NCBI GenBank assembly: GCA_031254645.1
Contig: JAIRUA010000028.1
Coordinates: 62,001-126,000, forward strand
From: Dysgonamonadaceae bacterium
Lineage (GTDB): Bacteria; Bacteroidota; Bacteroidia; Bacteroidales; Dysgonomonadaceae
DNA length: 64,000 bases
Direction of reading: 5' to 3'
A program made the translations under genes and the position numbers. The notes below the pieces were generated by a model. The model saw only the letters and a list, made by a program, of their open reading frames with translations, was not told the DNA's origin and did no database searches. Below are positions 42,007 to 53,000 of this stretch, piece by piece (positions within the stretch are counted from its first letter, which is position 1; each line of letters begins with the position of its first letter).

Positions 42007-45000
42007 TTATAATGTACGTTTCTCTTCTACTTGTTCGTATGCCTCAATGATGTCGCCCTCTTGAATGTCGTTGAAGTTTTTAATACTAATTCCACATTCG
42101 TAACCGGAGGCTACTTCGCGCACGTCTTCTTTGAAACGTTTGAGCGAATCCAGTTCTCCTGTGAAAATAACGATACCGCCACGAATCACACGGATTTTGT
42201 TGGAGCGTTTGATTTTTCCATCGCGTACCATAGAGCCGGCAATAGTTCCCACTTTCGATATTTTGAACACGTTGAGTACTTCCACATTTCCGGTAATTTC
42301 TTCTTTGATGTCGGGCGAAAGCATTCCTTCCATAGCTGCTTTTAATTCTTCGATTGCATCATAAATGATTGAATACAAGCGAATATCGACACCTGCTTTT
42401 TCGGCTTCTTTACGTGCACCGACTGAGGGACGAACTTGGAATCCGATAATAATTGCTTCGGATGTAGCTGCAAGATTTACGTCCGATTCCGAAATTTGAC
42501 CTACGGCTTTGTGGACAACATTCACTTGAATTTCTTCGGTTGATAGGCGAATTAACGAATCGGAAAGTGCTTCTACCGAGCCGTCCACATCTCCTTTTAC
42601 AATAATATTCAACTGCTGGAAATTACCGATAGCAATACGACGACCAATATCATCGAGCGTAAGCATTTTTTGCGTGCGCAATGATTGTTCACGCTGTAAT
42701 TGCTCACGACGGTTGGTTATTGAACGCGCTTCCTGTTCGGTTTCCATCACGTTGAATGTATCACCCGCCTGCGGCGCACCGTTTAATCCGAGTACAAGTG
42801 CCGGAACCGATGGTCCGGCTACTTCAATACGCTGACTACGTTCGTTGAACATCGCTTTTACACGACCGAAATATGAGCCGGCGAGAATAATATCACCTTG
42901 CTTTAAAGTTCCATTTTCAACCAAGATGGTAGAAACATATCCGCGTCCTTTATCAAGCGAAGATTCAATTACAGAGCCTGCTGCACGACGATTTGGATTC
43001 GCTTTCAATTCTAATAAATCGGCTTCAAGGAGCACTTTTTCGAGCAATTCGGGAATACCGATACCCTTTTTCGCCGAAATTTCCTGCGATTGGTATTTGC
43101 CGCCCCAATCCTCTACAAGGTAGTTCATTCCGGCAAGGGTTTCTTTTATTTTTTCGGGGTTTGCACCTTGTTTGTCTATCTTGTTAATTGCGAAAACGAT
43201 AGGAACGCCTGCTGCTGTTGCGTGGCTGATTGCTTCTCTTGTTTGCGGCATCACGTTATCATCAGCTGCTACAATGATAATGGCAACGTCCGTTACTTTC
43301 GCTCCGCGAGCACGCATAGCGGTAAATGCTTCGTGTCCGGGTGTGTCTAAGAATGTAACCCTGCGTCCGTCGGGAAGTTTTACATTGTATGCACCAATAT
43401 GTTGCGTGATACCCCCGGCTTCACCGGCAATTACATTCGTGTTACGAATGCTGTCGAGTAACGATGTTTTACCGTGGTCAACGTGTCCCATTACAGTTAC
43501 AATCGGTGGACGTGGCATCAGATCCTCCGGATTATCTTCTTCTACTGCAATTGCTTCTACGACGTCGGCGCTTACATATTTGGTTTTGAAACCGTATTCC
43601 TCCGCCACAATGTTTATCGTTTCGGCATCTAATCGCTGGTTGATAGCCACCATCACGCCGAGACTCATACAAGTGGAAATAATTTTAATCACAGGAATAT
43701 CCATCATATTTGCGAGGTCGTTTGCCGTAACAAACTCCGTGAGTTGCAATATGCGGCTTTCGCGCTCCTGTTGTTGGGATTCCTCTTGTGCACGTTGTGC
43801 AACGGCATCACGTTTTTCGCGACGATATTTTGCTCCGCCTTTTCCGCCTTTTTTCTCGGTAAGGCGTGCGAGGGTTTCTTTTATTTGCTTTTGTACATCT
43901 TCTTCGCTTACTGCCGCTTTAATCGGCTTTTTGTGTTGCGATTTTTTTCCGTCGCTTTTTGGCGCAGCATATGTTCCGGGTTTGTCGATGTTTACTTTGC
44001 CCGAACGAATGCGTTTGCGTTTCTTCTTTGCTGCATCTTCGCCCGTAGCGGCAGTAGCAGCGCCGGTTACCGGTTTTTTATTGGGATCAGTTGCACCTTT
44101 TTGTGGCTGTTTTGCCTTGTCGTCTATTTTCTTTTTGTTGTCGATCGTTTTTTGCTCACGTTCGATACGTTCTTTTTTGCGTTGCGCTTTCGATTTTTTG
44201 GGTGGACGCGTGCGGTCGTTGATAGTTGTCAGGTCAATAGTGCCTTTTACAACGATATTTGACTCTATCTTATTTTTACTCAGACGAAACGGCTCGTTCG
44301 AAGTCGGATTTTTTGCTTCATCTTCACTTGTTTGCACAATAGGTTTTTCTGCTTTTGGGGCAGATTCTTCTGTTTTTTGCGCAGGTTTATTTTTTTGCTC
44401 TTGCTTCGGTTTATTGTCGAGTTTTTCGCTCTTTTTTGTCTCTTGTTTCTTTTCAGGAGAAGCTTCAGTTGTAACTTTCGACTCTTTTACCGCAGGCTTT
44501 GCTTCGATTCCTACTTCTATTTTTGTCTCTTGTTTCGGTTGAACTGTTGTTTCTGTCTTTTTTGTTTTTTCGGGCGCAGGTTGAGGTACAACCTCTTGTT
44601 TTGGTTGCGCTTTTTCAACTTTTACTTCTTCTTTTGCCGGTTCGGTTTTCTTTTTGTTCAAGCTGTCTAAATCGATGGTTCCTACCACGTTAAATTGTGG
44701 CTTCATCTCTTTTGGCACTTCTGTTTTGATAGTTTCTCTTTCCGCTTTTTTCTTTTGTGCGTGCTCTTCGGGAAGCTCATATCCCTCGATAGCTACCGTT
44801 TCACGCTTTTCATCTTTTCGATGCGTTTTTCCGCGGGCTTGGGTCTCGGTAGCTGCTTTGCGAATTTTCTTGTCCTTATCGAATTCCGCAAGAAGAACAT
44901 CATACTGTCCATCGGTTATTTTAGCATTAGGATTTGCTTCTACTTCAATACCTTTTTTGTGCAGAAATTCAACCAAACTGTTGATTCCTACATTCAAATC

Positions 45001-45030
45001 TTTTGATGCATTTATTAATCTTATAGGCAT
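42007..45030 (-). CDS. infB: Translation initiation factor IF-2
   Basis: 1007 residues. N-terminal IF2_N-type module ([24 protein letters not shown]), a Lys/Glu/Pro-rich linker from about 90 to 400, a second IF2_N-like segment, then the GTPase domain with G1 GHVDHGKT near 511, LDTPGHEAF, and NKIDKQ. Domains II to IV follow. It delivers initiator tRNA to the 30S subunit. Last gene of rimP-nusA-infB. The repetitive linker creates long spurious reading frames on the other strand. Confidence 0.97.
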   Translation of the reverse strand: MPIRLINASKDLNVGINSLVEFLHKKGIEVEANPNAKITDGQYDVLLAEFDKDKKIRKAATETQARGKTHRKDEKRETVAIEGYELPEEHAQKKKAERETIKTEVPKEMKPQFNVVGTIDLDSLNKKKTEPAKEEVKVEKAQPKQEVVPQPAPEKTKKTETTVQPKQETKIEVGIEAKPAVKESKVTTEASPEKKQETKKSEKLDNKPKQEQKNKPAQKTEESAPKAEKPIVQTSEDEAKNPTSNEPFRLSKNKIESNIVVKGTIDLTTINDRTRPPKKSKAQRKKERIEREQKTIDNKKKIDDKAKQPQKGATDPNKKPVTGAATAATGEDAAKKKRKRIRSGKVNIDKPGTYAAPKSDGKKSQHKKPIKAAVSEEDVQKQIKETLARLTEKKGGKGGAKYRREKRDAVAQRAQEESQQQERESRILQLTEFVTANDLANMMDIPVIKIISTCMSLGVMVAINQRLDAETINIVAEEYGFKTKYVSADVVEAIAVEEDNPEDLMPRPPIVTVMGHVDHGKTSLLDSIRNTNVIAGEAGGITQHIGAYNVKLPDGRRVTFLDTPGHEAFTAMRARGAKVTDVAIIIVAADDNVMPQTREAISHATAAGVPIVFAINKIDKQGANPEKIKETLAGMNYLVEDWGGKYQSQEISAKKGIGIPELLEKVLLEADLLELKANPNRRAAGSVIESSLDKGRGYVSTILVENGTLKQGDIILAGSYFGRVKAMFNERSQRIEVAGPSVPALVLGLNGAPQAGDTFNVMETEQEARSITNRREQLQREQSLRTQKMLTLDDIGRRIAIGNFQQLNIIVKGDVDGSVEALSDSLIRLSTEEIQVNVVHKAVGQISESDVNLAATSEAIIIGFQVRPSVGARKEAEKAGVDIRLYSIIYDAIEELKAAMEGMLSPDIKEEITGNVEVLNVFKISKVGTIAGSMVRDGKIKRSNKIRVIRGGIVIFTGELDSLKRFKEDVREVASGYECGISIKNFNDIQEGDIIEAYEQVEEKRTL

Positions 45031-45098
45031 ATATTTCTCTTATCCTTCCTCTTTTTATTTTATAATATTATGGAACAGTATTTTTAATTTAATACGAA

Positions 45099-45128
45099 AG
45101 CACGAACGGGTAAAGGCGCGAACGTGCT
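45099..45128. repeat. Short hairpin with GCACGAACG-type words between nusA and infB
   Basis: AGCACG (45099-45104) pairs with CGTGCT (45123-45128); the words GCACGAACG and GCGCGAACG are direct near-repeats. It lies in the 105-bp nusA-infB gap and looks like a small member of the word-repeat class. Confidence 0.4.
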
Positions 45129-45135
45129 AAGTAAT

Positions 45136-46413
45136 TTATGCGTCGATTTCTGTATCTTCTTCGTCTTCAAATTCGTAGCGAAGAATTGCCAATACTTCGT
45201 CTACCGTATCTTCTTCCAAGTCGGCTTTTTTGATAATTTCTTCTCGAGTCAAAGCCAGTACGTTTTTCGCTGTCGAACAACCGATTTTTTTCAATTGATC
45301 AATTACCCAAACGTCAATTTCATCGCTAAATTCATCTAAGTAAATATCTTCTTCGTCCACACCGTCGATGTCGCGGAACACTTCGATGTTGTATCCTGTG
45401 AGCATCGAAGCAAGTTTGATATTTGCGCCGCCTTTACCGATAGCGAGCGATACTTCTTCGGGATTGAGGAAAACTTCGGCACGCATTTCGTCTTCTTTTA
45501 CCACGATTGAGTTGATACGTGCCGGACTCAATGCACGTTGAATAAACAGCGAAAGATTGTTTGTGTAATTGATTACGTCGATATTTTCGTTGCGAAGCTC
45601 GCGCACGATTCCGTGAATACGAAATCCTTTCACACCTACGCAAGCGCCCACGGGGTCGATGCGGTCGTCATACGCTTCCACAGCCACTTTGGCACGTTCG
45701 CCGGGAATACGGGCAATGGCTTTGATAACGATAAGTCCGTCGGCAATTTCGGGAATCTCGTTTTCAAACAACCGCTCAAGGAAAACCGTTGATGTACGCG
45801 ACAGGATAATGCGTGGATTGTTGTTTTTATTTTCTACACGGGCAACCACAGCACGTGCGTGCTCACCTTTGCGAAAAAAATCGCTGGGGATTTGTTCGGT
45901 TTTTGGCAAAATTAGTTCGTTGTGCTCATCATCAAGCAGCAATAACTCTTTTTTCCATACCTGATACACTTCACCCGATACAATTTCGCCAACTTTTTCT
46001 TTGTATTTATTGTATAAGTTATCTTTTTCGAGTTCCAAAATCTTCGATGCAAGTGTTTGACGAAGGTTAAGGATTGTACGTCGTCCGAAGTCCACCAATT
46101 CAACTTTATCGGTTACTTCTTCGCCTACTTCAAAATCTTCATCAATTTTTTGTGCATCAGAAAGAGAAATTTCCATTTCGGGATCTTCCAATTCGTCATC
46201 TTCTACCACCGTGCGGTTGCGCCAAATTTCAAGGTCGCCTTTGTCGGGGTTGATGATGATGTCATAATTTTCGTCCGTTCCGTTTTGTTTTGCGATAACA
46301 CTGCGGAATGCCTCTTCCAGCACGCTGATTAACGTTGCTTTGTCGATATTCTTCAATTCTTTGAATTCGGAAAATGTATCTATCAGGCTTACGGTTTCTT
46401 TTCTCTTACCCAT
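45136..46413 (-). CDS. nusA: Transcription termination/antitermination factor NusA
   Basis: 425 residues. N-terminal RNA polymerase-binding domain (SVLEEAFRSVIAKQNGTDENYDI), S1 domain (GEIVSGEVYQVWKKELLL), KH domains (GACVGVKGFRIHGIVRELRNENIDVI and SLAIGKGGANIKLASMLTGYNIEV). The C-terminal region has a short helical domain and an acidic tail (EFEDEEDTEIDA). Second gene of the rimP-nusA-infB unit. Confidence 0.97.
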   Translation of the reverse strand: MGKRKETVSLIDTFSEFKELKNIDKATLISVLEEAFRSVIAKQNGTDENYDIIINPDKGDLEIWRNRTVVEDDELEDPEMEISLSDAQKIDEDFEVGEEVTDKVELVDFGRRTILNLRQTLASKILELEKDNLYNKYKEKVGEIVSGEVYQVWKKELLLLDDEHNELILPKTEQIPSDFFRKGEHARAVVARVENKNNNPRIILSRTSTVFLERLFENEIPEIADGLIVIKAIARIPGERAKVAVEAYDDRIDPVGACVGVKGFRIHGIVRELRNENIDVINYTNNLSLFIQRALSPARINSIVVKEDEMRAEVFLNPEEVSLAIGKGGANIKLASMLTGYNIEVFRDIDGVDEEDIYLDEFSDEIDVWVIDQLKKIGCSTAKNVLALTREEIIKKADLEEDTVDEVLAILRYEFEDEEDTEIDA

Positions 46414-46436
46414 ATATATTGTTGTTTTTGTTTCTT

Positions 46437-46904
46437 TTATTTGAATTGAATGGCGTACTTGGTGTATTTCACCTCGTTGTATGCGAAGCGAATATCTTCT
46501 TCTATTTCTGTTTTACGTTTGGCGCCTTCGAGTTTTACTTTTTTTGTAACTGTAACTACAAATCCGTCATTGTCAGATAATTTGAGAACACCCGAAAGTT
46601 TTTGTCCATTTTTACTGAGCACTTCTATAGAGCGTCCTTCATATTTTTTGTATTGACGCAGGGTTTTGAAAGGCGATGTCAGTCCTGTTGATGAAACGGT
46701 TAGCTCGAAATCTTCCGCTTCACGGTCGAGTTGCGAATCTAAATAACGACTTAATGCAACACAATCGTCAATATTTACGTTTTCGTTGTTATCGATTTCT
46801 ACCTCAATAATATTGCCGGGCAAAATGGTAATATCTACCAAATAGTTGGCGGAATCTTTCAAATACGACTCTACGAGATTCGCTATCGTTTCTTTTTCAA
46901 TCAT
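46437..46904 (-). CDS. rimP: Ribosome maturation factor RimP
   Basis: 155 residues with the two-domain RimP plan: NIDDCVALSRYLDSQLDREAEDFELTVSSTGLTSPFKTLRQYKKYEGR is the conserved centre, followed by an Sm-like C-terminal domain. It assists 30S maturation. First gene of the operon, with a near-perfect promoter upstream. Confidence 0.93.
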   Translation of the reverse strand: MIEKETIANLVESYLKDSANYLVDITILPGNIIEVEIDNNENVNIDDCVALSRYLDSQLDREAEDFELTVSSTGLTSPFKTLRQYKKYEGRSIEVLSKNGQKLSGVLKLSDNDGFVVTVTKKVKLEGAKRKTEIEEDIRFAYNEVKYTKYAIQFK

Positions 46905-46990
46905 CGTTTCAACACAAATTACCTATACTAAAATACACAAATAAACAAAAGGAAGCGGCGTTTTTCCTGCTTCCCTTCTCTATTCGGATA

Positions 46991-47021
46991 CAAAGGTACT
47001 ATATTTTAATGGATTGACAAA
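46991..47021 (-). promoter_or_regulatory. Consensus promoter of rimP-nusA-infB
   Basis: Minus strand TTTG (47021-47018), 19-bp spacer, TACCTTTG (46998-46991). Full match to the Bacteroidetes consensus, about 87 bp before rimP. Confidence 0.8.
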
Positions 47022-47048
47022 ATGTTTGAGGATTTATTTTAATATGCT

Positions 47049-47135
47049 AATGTGCTAATAAATAATGTGCTAATGCAGGCGTGATGATTTTTTGTATCTG
47101 AATTAACGCATTAGCGCATTATTTATTAGCACATT
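47049..47135. repeat. Word palindrome, GTGCTAAT family, between divergent promoters
   Basis: 47049-47076 and 47108-47135 are reverse complements at 27 of 28 positions, each with two GTGCTAAT-type words; the loop is about 31 bases. It sits between the rimP promoter and the -7 box of the FadL-type gene. Confidence 0.88.
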
Positions 47136-47141
47136 ATTCAT

Positions 47142-47149
47142 TATCTTTG
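47142..47149 (+). promoter_or_regulatory. -7 box of the FadL-type porin gene
   Basis: TATCTTTG, 30 bp before the chosen ATG. The -33 region is in the right arm of the repeat and shows no TTTG. Confidence 0.5.
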
Positions 47150-47179
47150 CACCCTATTTTCAAAAATAATTATAAAGAA

Positions 47180-48631
47180 ATGAAGATTACAAAGAAACTT
47201 TTTTCAACAGCAATCGTCTGCTGTTTATGTGTGAATTGTCTGTTTGCCGGCGGAATATTGACAAATACAAATCAAAGTGCGCATTTTTTGCGTAATCCGG
47301 CACGCGGTGCATCGATGGAAATTGATGCGGTTTATACCAATCCGGCGGGACTTGCGAAACTGTCACGCGACGGATTTCACTTTACACTCAACAATCAGAG
47401 CGCATTTCAAACACGTACGATTACTTCTGCTTTTCGAGGATTTTCCTTGAGCGGTGGTGATACAAAAGTATTTGAAGGAAAAACAACGGCACTTGTGATT
47501 CCGAGTTTTATGGCTGCATATAAAACGGGTGACTGGGTGTTTTCGGGTAGCGTAGCGATTGTTGGCGGCGGTGGGTCGCTTACTTTTGACAAAGGATTGC
47601 CTTCATTTGAAGCATTGGTGTTAAATACGCAAGGCTTTGGCACTTCACTTCAAATAATCAATAGTCTTGGATCGCATTTTGGGATAAGTCCACAACTTGG
47701 CTATTCGCTCGATATGAGCTTGAAAGGAAATTCTATGATTCTTGGTACACAATTGGGCGCAACGTATGCTATCAATGATATGTTTTCGGTTTTCGCAGGT
47801 GCTCGATTGGCTTTCGTGAATAATGGTTACGTGGGTTATTTGAATAATGTTCGAGTAACGAATGCTAATGAAATGCGAACTGGTTTGTTGGCTGTTGCTA
47901 ATCAATTAGAAAACGCAGGTCAATTAGAAAATGTAAGTACTCTTAGACAAGCCGCAGGTAATATTTTGTTGTTAGAACAAGGTGTGGCAGCAACAAACCT
48001 TTCAATAGACGTTACACAAAAAGGAATGGGTATTACGCCGATAATCGGTTTCAATTTTAATTGGGATAGATTGAATGTAGGCGTGAAATATGAGTTTATC
48101 ACGAAAATCGAAGTTGAAAACAGCAAAGAGTCTATTAATTCAACACCAATGGCAGATTTTGATCCGGGCGTAAGAACGCCACACGATATTCCCGCCTTTT
48201 TAGCGATTGGTGCACAATATGATATTCTTCCCTGCGTTACAATTTCGACAGGCTACCACCATTTTTTCGATTCTAACGCTAAAATGGCGAATAATAAGCA
48301 AGAATATATCAATGGTGGCATCAATGAATTTTTGCTGGGCGCAGAATGGCGAATTAATCCAAAATTTTTAGTGAGCGCTGGCGGACAATTGACAAGAAGC
48401 GGTGTAACCGATAATTATCAAACGGATTTGAGTTATTCGTTGAACTCTTATTCTATTGGTTTTGGCGGTGCAATGAATGTAACGGAAAAAGTGCGCATTA
48501 ATGCGGGTTATTTCTTTACGGTGTTTGAGGATTGGACGGATAAGACAGTTCACTATGGTTATACGCCCCCTATGAATACTTATGCTCGTACAAATAATGT
48601 GTTTGGAGTCGGGGTAGATTTTAGGTTTTAG
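47180..48631 (+). CDS. OmpP1/FadL/TodX-family outer-membrane transport protein
   Basis: 483 residues from the ATG at 47180, which gives MKITKKLFSTAIVCCLCVNCLFAGG, a signal peptide; an in-frame ATG at 47147 lies inside the promoter region. The mature part has NPARGASMEIDAVYTNPAGLAKL near its start, the NPAG motif of FadL relatives, and a long beta-barrel ending VFGVGVDFRF with terminal Phe. It probably carries hydrophobic compounds across the outer membrane; the ligand is unknown. Confidence 0.87.
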   Translation: MKITKKLFSTAIVCCLCVNCLFAGGILTNTNQSAHFLRNPARGASMEIDAVYTNPAGLAKLSRDGFHFTLNNQSAFQTRTITSAFRGFSLSGGDTKVFEGKTTALVIPSFMAAYKTGDWVFSGSVAIVGGGGSLTFDKGLPSFEALVLNTQGFGTSLQIINSLGSHFGISPQLGYSLDMSLKGNSMILGTQLGATYAINDMFSVFAGARLAFVNNGYVGYLNNVRVTNANEMRTGLLAVANQLENAGQLENVSTLRQAAGNILLLEQGVAATNLSIDVTQKGMGITPIIGFNFNWDRLNVGVKYEFITKIEVENSKESINSTPMADFDPGVRTPHDIPAFLAIGAQYDILPCVTISTGYHHFFDSNAKMANNKQEYINGGINEFLLGAEWRINPKFLVSAGGQLTRSGVTDNYQTDLSYSLNSYSIGFGGAMNVTEKVRINAGYFFTVFEDWTDKTVHYGYTPPMNTYARTNNVFGVGVDFRF

Positions 48632-48634
48632 ATT

Positions 48635-48749
48635 GTCTGAACCGGATTTAATAAGATTTTCAAGATTACCAGGATTAGCTTCGATTTTACTCAGCTACCG
48701 AAAAAAATCTTGGTAATCTTGAAAATCTTATTAAAATCCCGGTTCAGAC
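48635..48749. repeat. Word palindrome, ATCTTG/GTCTGAACC family
   Basis: Arms 48635-48676 and 48706-48749, about 42 bp each, differ by one mismatch and two single-base indels. The outer end is GTCTGAACC and the inner part repeats AAGATT/CAAGATTACC words. It starts 4 bp after the porin stop. A second, more diverged copy is at 60772. Confidence 0.88.
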
Positions 48750-48829
48750 ATTATTTCCCCTGATTCGTCTATATAATCGTTCGATTTGTCTATTTTAAAG
48801 CAAAAAAATCTAAAAAACCATCCTATCTA

Positions 48830-48860
48830 TTTCTAATGTGGCTTTAATTCGGTAATTTTG
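48830..48860 (+). promoter_or_regulatory. RND efflux operon promoter
   Basis: TTTC (48830-48833), 19-bp spacer, TAATTTTG (48853-48860); one mismatch in the -33 box. The leader would be only about 13 bases. Confidence 0.55.
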
Positions 48861-48879
48861 GGGAAATTTTCAATCTGAA

Positions 48880-49983
48880 ATGAAGAAAAGTAGCAAAATA
48901 AGCATTTTTATAGCCATTGCCCTGTTGGTTTTGGGTATGGCGTTTTTCCCTAAAATAAAAAGTATATTCACGTCCGGTAATTCGGAGCAAAACGCTGCAC
49001 CTATGGGCGGTGGCGGACGCGGGCAATCGAATTTAATGGTCAATGCCACCATACTGACGCCGCAAACGCTTGACGATATATTTCGTGTTCGTGGAATTTT
49101 GCTTCCCGACGAAGAAGTGGATTTGACGTTTGAAACATCGGGACGAATAACCGATATTTATTTCCGCGAAGGTGCATCGGTGCGTCGGGGCGACTTGCTC
49201 GCAAAAGTAAACGATGCGCCGTTACAAGCCGAATTAAATAGGCTCGAAGCGCAACTCCCGCTCGCACAAGATCGAGTTCGTCGTCAGCAAACGCTGTTGG
49301 AAAGAGATGCCGTCAGTCAAGAAACATATCAATCTGTTACAACAGCACTTGCAACGTTGCAAGCTGATATAGAACTCGTCAAAGCGCGTATTCGTCAAAC
49401 CGAACTGCGTGCACCGTTTGATGGTGTTATCGGGCTTCGTCAAGTGAGTGAAGGTGCATTTGCTTCTCCGTCTGTTGTGTTGGCAAAATTAACGAAGTTA
49501 TCGCCGTTAAAAATCGAGTTTTCATTGTCTGAAGTGCAGGTAGATTATGTCCGCGCAGGAAGCGAACTCACATTTACGATAGATAATAGCTTGGAACGTT
49601 ACAGCGCTACTGTTTATGCCACAGAAACGCGATTAGACAGGGCAACGCTAACTGTTTTTGCAAGGGCGCTTTACGATAATCCGGGTGGAAGAATCAGACC
49701 CGGACAATCTGCCGCTATTTATCTTCGATTGGATAGGGCGGAAAACACCATCGTTATTCCGACAATTTCGAGCGTTCGTGAAATGGGACGCCGCATTGTA
49801 TATGTATATGACAACGGTCGTGCACGCGAAGTGGAAATCGTAACCGGACTTAGTACGGAATCTTCACTTCAAGTAATCGAAGGTCTTTCGCTCGGCGATA
49901 CATTATTGACTACCGGTGTGATGCAATTGCGAACAGGAATGCCGGTAACGATTTCCGAATTCGTTCCGAATTTTAATGATTAA
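48880..49983 (+). CDS. RND efflux periplasmic adaptor (membrane fusion protein)
   Basis: 367 residues. N-terminal membrane anchor (FIAIALLVLGMAFFPKI), a Gly-rich linker (PMGGGGRGQ), the first lipoyl half (GRITDIYFREGASVRRGDLLAKVND), an alpha-hairpin with heptads (LEAQLPLAQDRVRRQQTLLERDAVS), the second lipoyl half (LRAPFDGVIGLRQVSEGAFAS) and beta-barrel domain. It bridges the pump encoded next and the TolC-like channel. First of three tightly spaced genes. Confidence 0.94.
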   Translation: MKKSSKISIFIAIALLVLGMAFFPKIKSIFTSGNSEQNAAPMGGGGRGQSNLMVNATILTPQTLDDIFRVRGILLPDEEVDLTFETSGRITDIYFREGASVRRGDLLAKVNDAPLQAELNRLEAQLPLAQDRVRRQQTLLERDAVSQETYQSVTTALATLQADIELVKARIRQTELRAPFDGVIGLRQVSEGAFASPSVVLAKLTKLSPLKIEFSLSEVQVDYVRAGSELTFTIDNSLERYSATVYATETRLDRATLTVFARALYDNPGGRIRPGQSAAIYLRLDRAENTIVIPTISSVREMGRRIVYVYDNGRAREVEIVTGLSTESSLQVIEGLSLGDTLLTTGVMQLRTGMPVTISEFVPNFND

Positions 49984-50001
49984 CCATTAATCATTATAAA
50001 A

Positions 50002-53000
50002 ATGACTTTATCCGAACTCTCCATAAAACGTCCTGTTCTCGCAACAGTAATTATACTCATTATCATTATATTCGGTATCATTGGCTACCAAAGCTTGCCG
50101 GTACGCGAATTTCCGAGTATTGACAACCCGATTATTACAGTTTCCGTGTCGTATCCGGGTGCGAATGCTGAAGTGATTGAAAAACAGATTACCGAGCCAC
50201 TCGAACAGAGTATCAACGGTATTCCGGGTATTCGCTCGCTGACGAGTCGAAGCAGTCAGGGAAGTGCGCGCATCACCGTAGAATTTGAATTGAGCGTAGA
50301 TATGGAAACGGCGGCGAATGATGTACGTGACAAAGTATCTGCCGCGCAACGACTGCTTCCACGCGATTGCGACCCGCCTACCGTATCGAAAGCCGATGCC
50401 GACTCCGACCCGATAATGCAGATTACAATTAAAAGTCCGATTCGGTCGCTATTAGAACTGTCGGAAATTGCCGACCGAACGGTAAGAGAACGATTGCAAA
50501 CTATCAACAACGTAAGCGGAGTAGATATTTGGGGTGAAAATCGATACGCAATGCGTCTTTGGCTCGACCCCGTGCGAATGGCATCGTTTAACGTTACACC
50601 GATGGATGTGCGAAATGCACTCGACCGTGAAAATGTGGAGCTTCCTGCCGGAAGCATCGAGGGTGCTGATATTGAACAATCCATTCGCACGATGGGACTT
50701 CTGGTTACTCCCGAAGACTTTAACAGGCTAATCATTCTGGAAGAAGGCGGTAGAATTGTACGATTTGGGGATATCGGATATGCTGAACTTGATGCGGCAA
50801 ACCGACAAAATATCCTTCGTCTGAACGGTGTACCAATGGTTAGTTGTGTAATCATTCCACAGCCCGGCGCCAATCAAATCGAAATTGCGAATGAAGCGCG
50901 TCGTCGTGTGGAGCATATGCGTCGAGACCTGCCCGACGATGTGGATATAGAAGTGGCGTTCGACAATACGCGATTCGTTCGCGCGTCCATTGCAGAAGTA
51001 CAAATAACGGTTTTCATCGCCTTCTTGATAGTGCTTTTCGTTATTTTCTTCTTCCTGCGAAATTGGCGCGTAACAATGATTCCGGTATTGGTCATTCCTA
51101 TTTCAATTATCGGGATCTTCTTTGTGATGTTCTTAGCAGGATTTTCCATCAATGTGCTCACGATGCTTGCCATTGTACTTGCCGTGGGACTTGTGGTGGA
51201 CGATGCTATTGTGGTGGTCGAAAATATTTACCAAAAAATAGAACTTGGAATGCCGCCTCGAAAAGCATCGATAGAAGGATCGAAAGAGGTGTTTTTCGCC
51301 GTTATTTCTACCACCATCACCTTGGTTGCTATTTTTACACCGATTATTTTCTTGGAAGGATTGACCGGACGACTGTTTCGCGAATTTAGTATCGTGGTAT
51401 CGGGCGCAGTAATCGTATCATCTTTCGTCGCATTGTCTTTCGTGCCGATGCTCGCTTCAAAACTATTAAAAAAGCAAGAGAAAAAGAATATCATCTACGC
51501 AAGTACGGAAAAATATTTCGAAGCATTCAATCGTTTTTACGACCGTACACTGAGTGGTTTTCTTCGTGCGAAATGGTTGATATTCCCCATTATACTTATT
51601 GCTGTGGTTTTCATTGTTGCTTTGTGGATTCAAATTCCGGCTGAAATGGCGCCACTCGAAGACCGTTCGCAAATAATGGTGCGTACCTCTGCGCCCGAAG
51701 GTGCCACGTTTGAGTTTATACGCGATTACACTGAGCGCATTTCTCAAATTGCCGATGAAGCAGCGTGGGAACGGGTATCGAATGTAACAATGATTCGTGG
51801 TAATTTTGGAATGGTGCGTATGATTTTGCCCGATATGAAAGATCGCGAGCGTAGCCAAATGGAAATCGCGGCATCCATCACACGTGCAGTCAGAAATGAA
51901 ACAGCAGCGCGAACTTTCGTTTCGCAACCATCGGCTTTTGGCGGACGACGTGGCGGTATGCCCATTCAATACGTACTGCAAGCGCCAAATATTGACAAAT
52001 TGCAAGAATTTATTCCGCCGTTTCTTGAAGCGATGAATGCAAGTCCTTATTTTCAAATGGCTGATGTTGATTTGAAGTTTACGCGTCCCGAAACACGCAT
52101 CAATATCGACCGAGACAAAGCAGCACTGCTTGGCGTGAGCACGCGCGACATTGGACAGACGTTACAATACGCATTGAGCGGTCAGCGTATGGGTTTCTTT
52201 TATATGAACGGACGGCAGTATCAGATTTTGGGCGAAATCAATCGTCAGCAACGCAATACGGCAGTGGATTTGAAAACGATTTATGTCAGAAACAATAGTC
52301 GTCAGATGATTCAGTTGAATAATCTGGTGGAATTAGAAGAAACTGTTGCGCCGCCGTCCCTATTTCGTTATAACCGGTTTAGCGCAGCTACCATTTCCGG
52401 ACAATTGGCGCCGGGAGTCGCTTTAGGTGATGCTTTGGAAGAGATGGACAGAATTGCTGCCGATGTATTGGATGACACATTTCGAACGGCATTGGAAGGT
52501 GAATCAAGAAACTTCCGTGAAAGTTCATCGAGTTTACTTTTCGCTTTCGGATTGGCTATTTTGTTGATTTTCTTGGTAATGGCGGCACAGTTTGAGAGCT
52601 TCAAAGATCCGTTTGTGATTATGTTTTCGGTACCATTAGCGGTTTTCGGTGCGATGTTATTTATGTGGCTGTTTAACATTACAATGAACATTTACAGCCA
52701 AATTGGTATCATTATGCTTATCGGACTGGTTACGAAAAACGGAATTTTGATTGTCGAATTTGCCAACCAGCGACAAGCGGCAGGATTGAAAAAAATAGAA
52801 GCCGTGAAAGAAGCGGCGGAACAACGCTTGCGTCCTATTTTGATGACAAGTATTTCCACCGTACTCGGATTACTTCCGCTTGCGCTCGCTTCGGGCGAGG
52901 GAGCAAATGGTCGTATTGCAATGGGTATTGCTGTGATTGGTGGATTATTGATTTCTACATTGCTTACACTGTTTTTGATTCCGGCAATGTATGTGTATAT

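Noticed and set aside
43172..44542. Long plus-strand open frame (456 codons) opposite infB
   Set aside because: It is antisense to the Lys/Glu/Pro-rich linker and GTPase region of infB. Its Ser/Phe/Cys-rich composition is what the complement of such codons gives, and it has no start signal or family resemblance.
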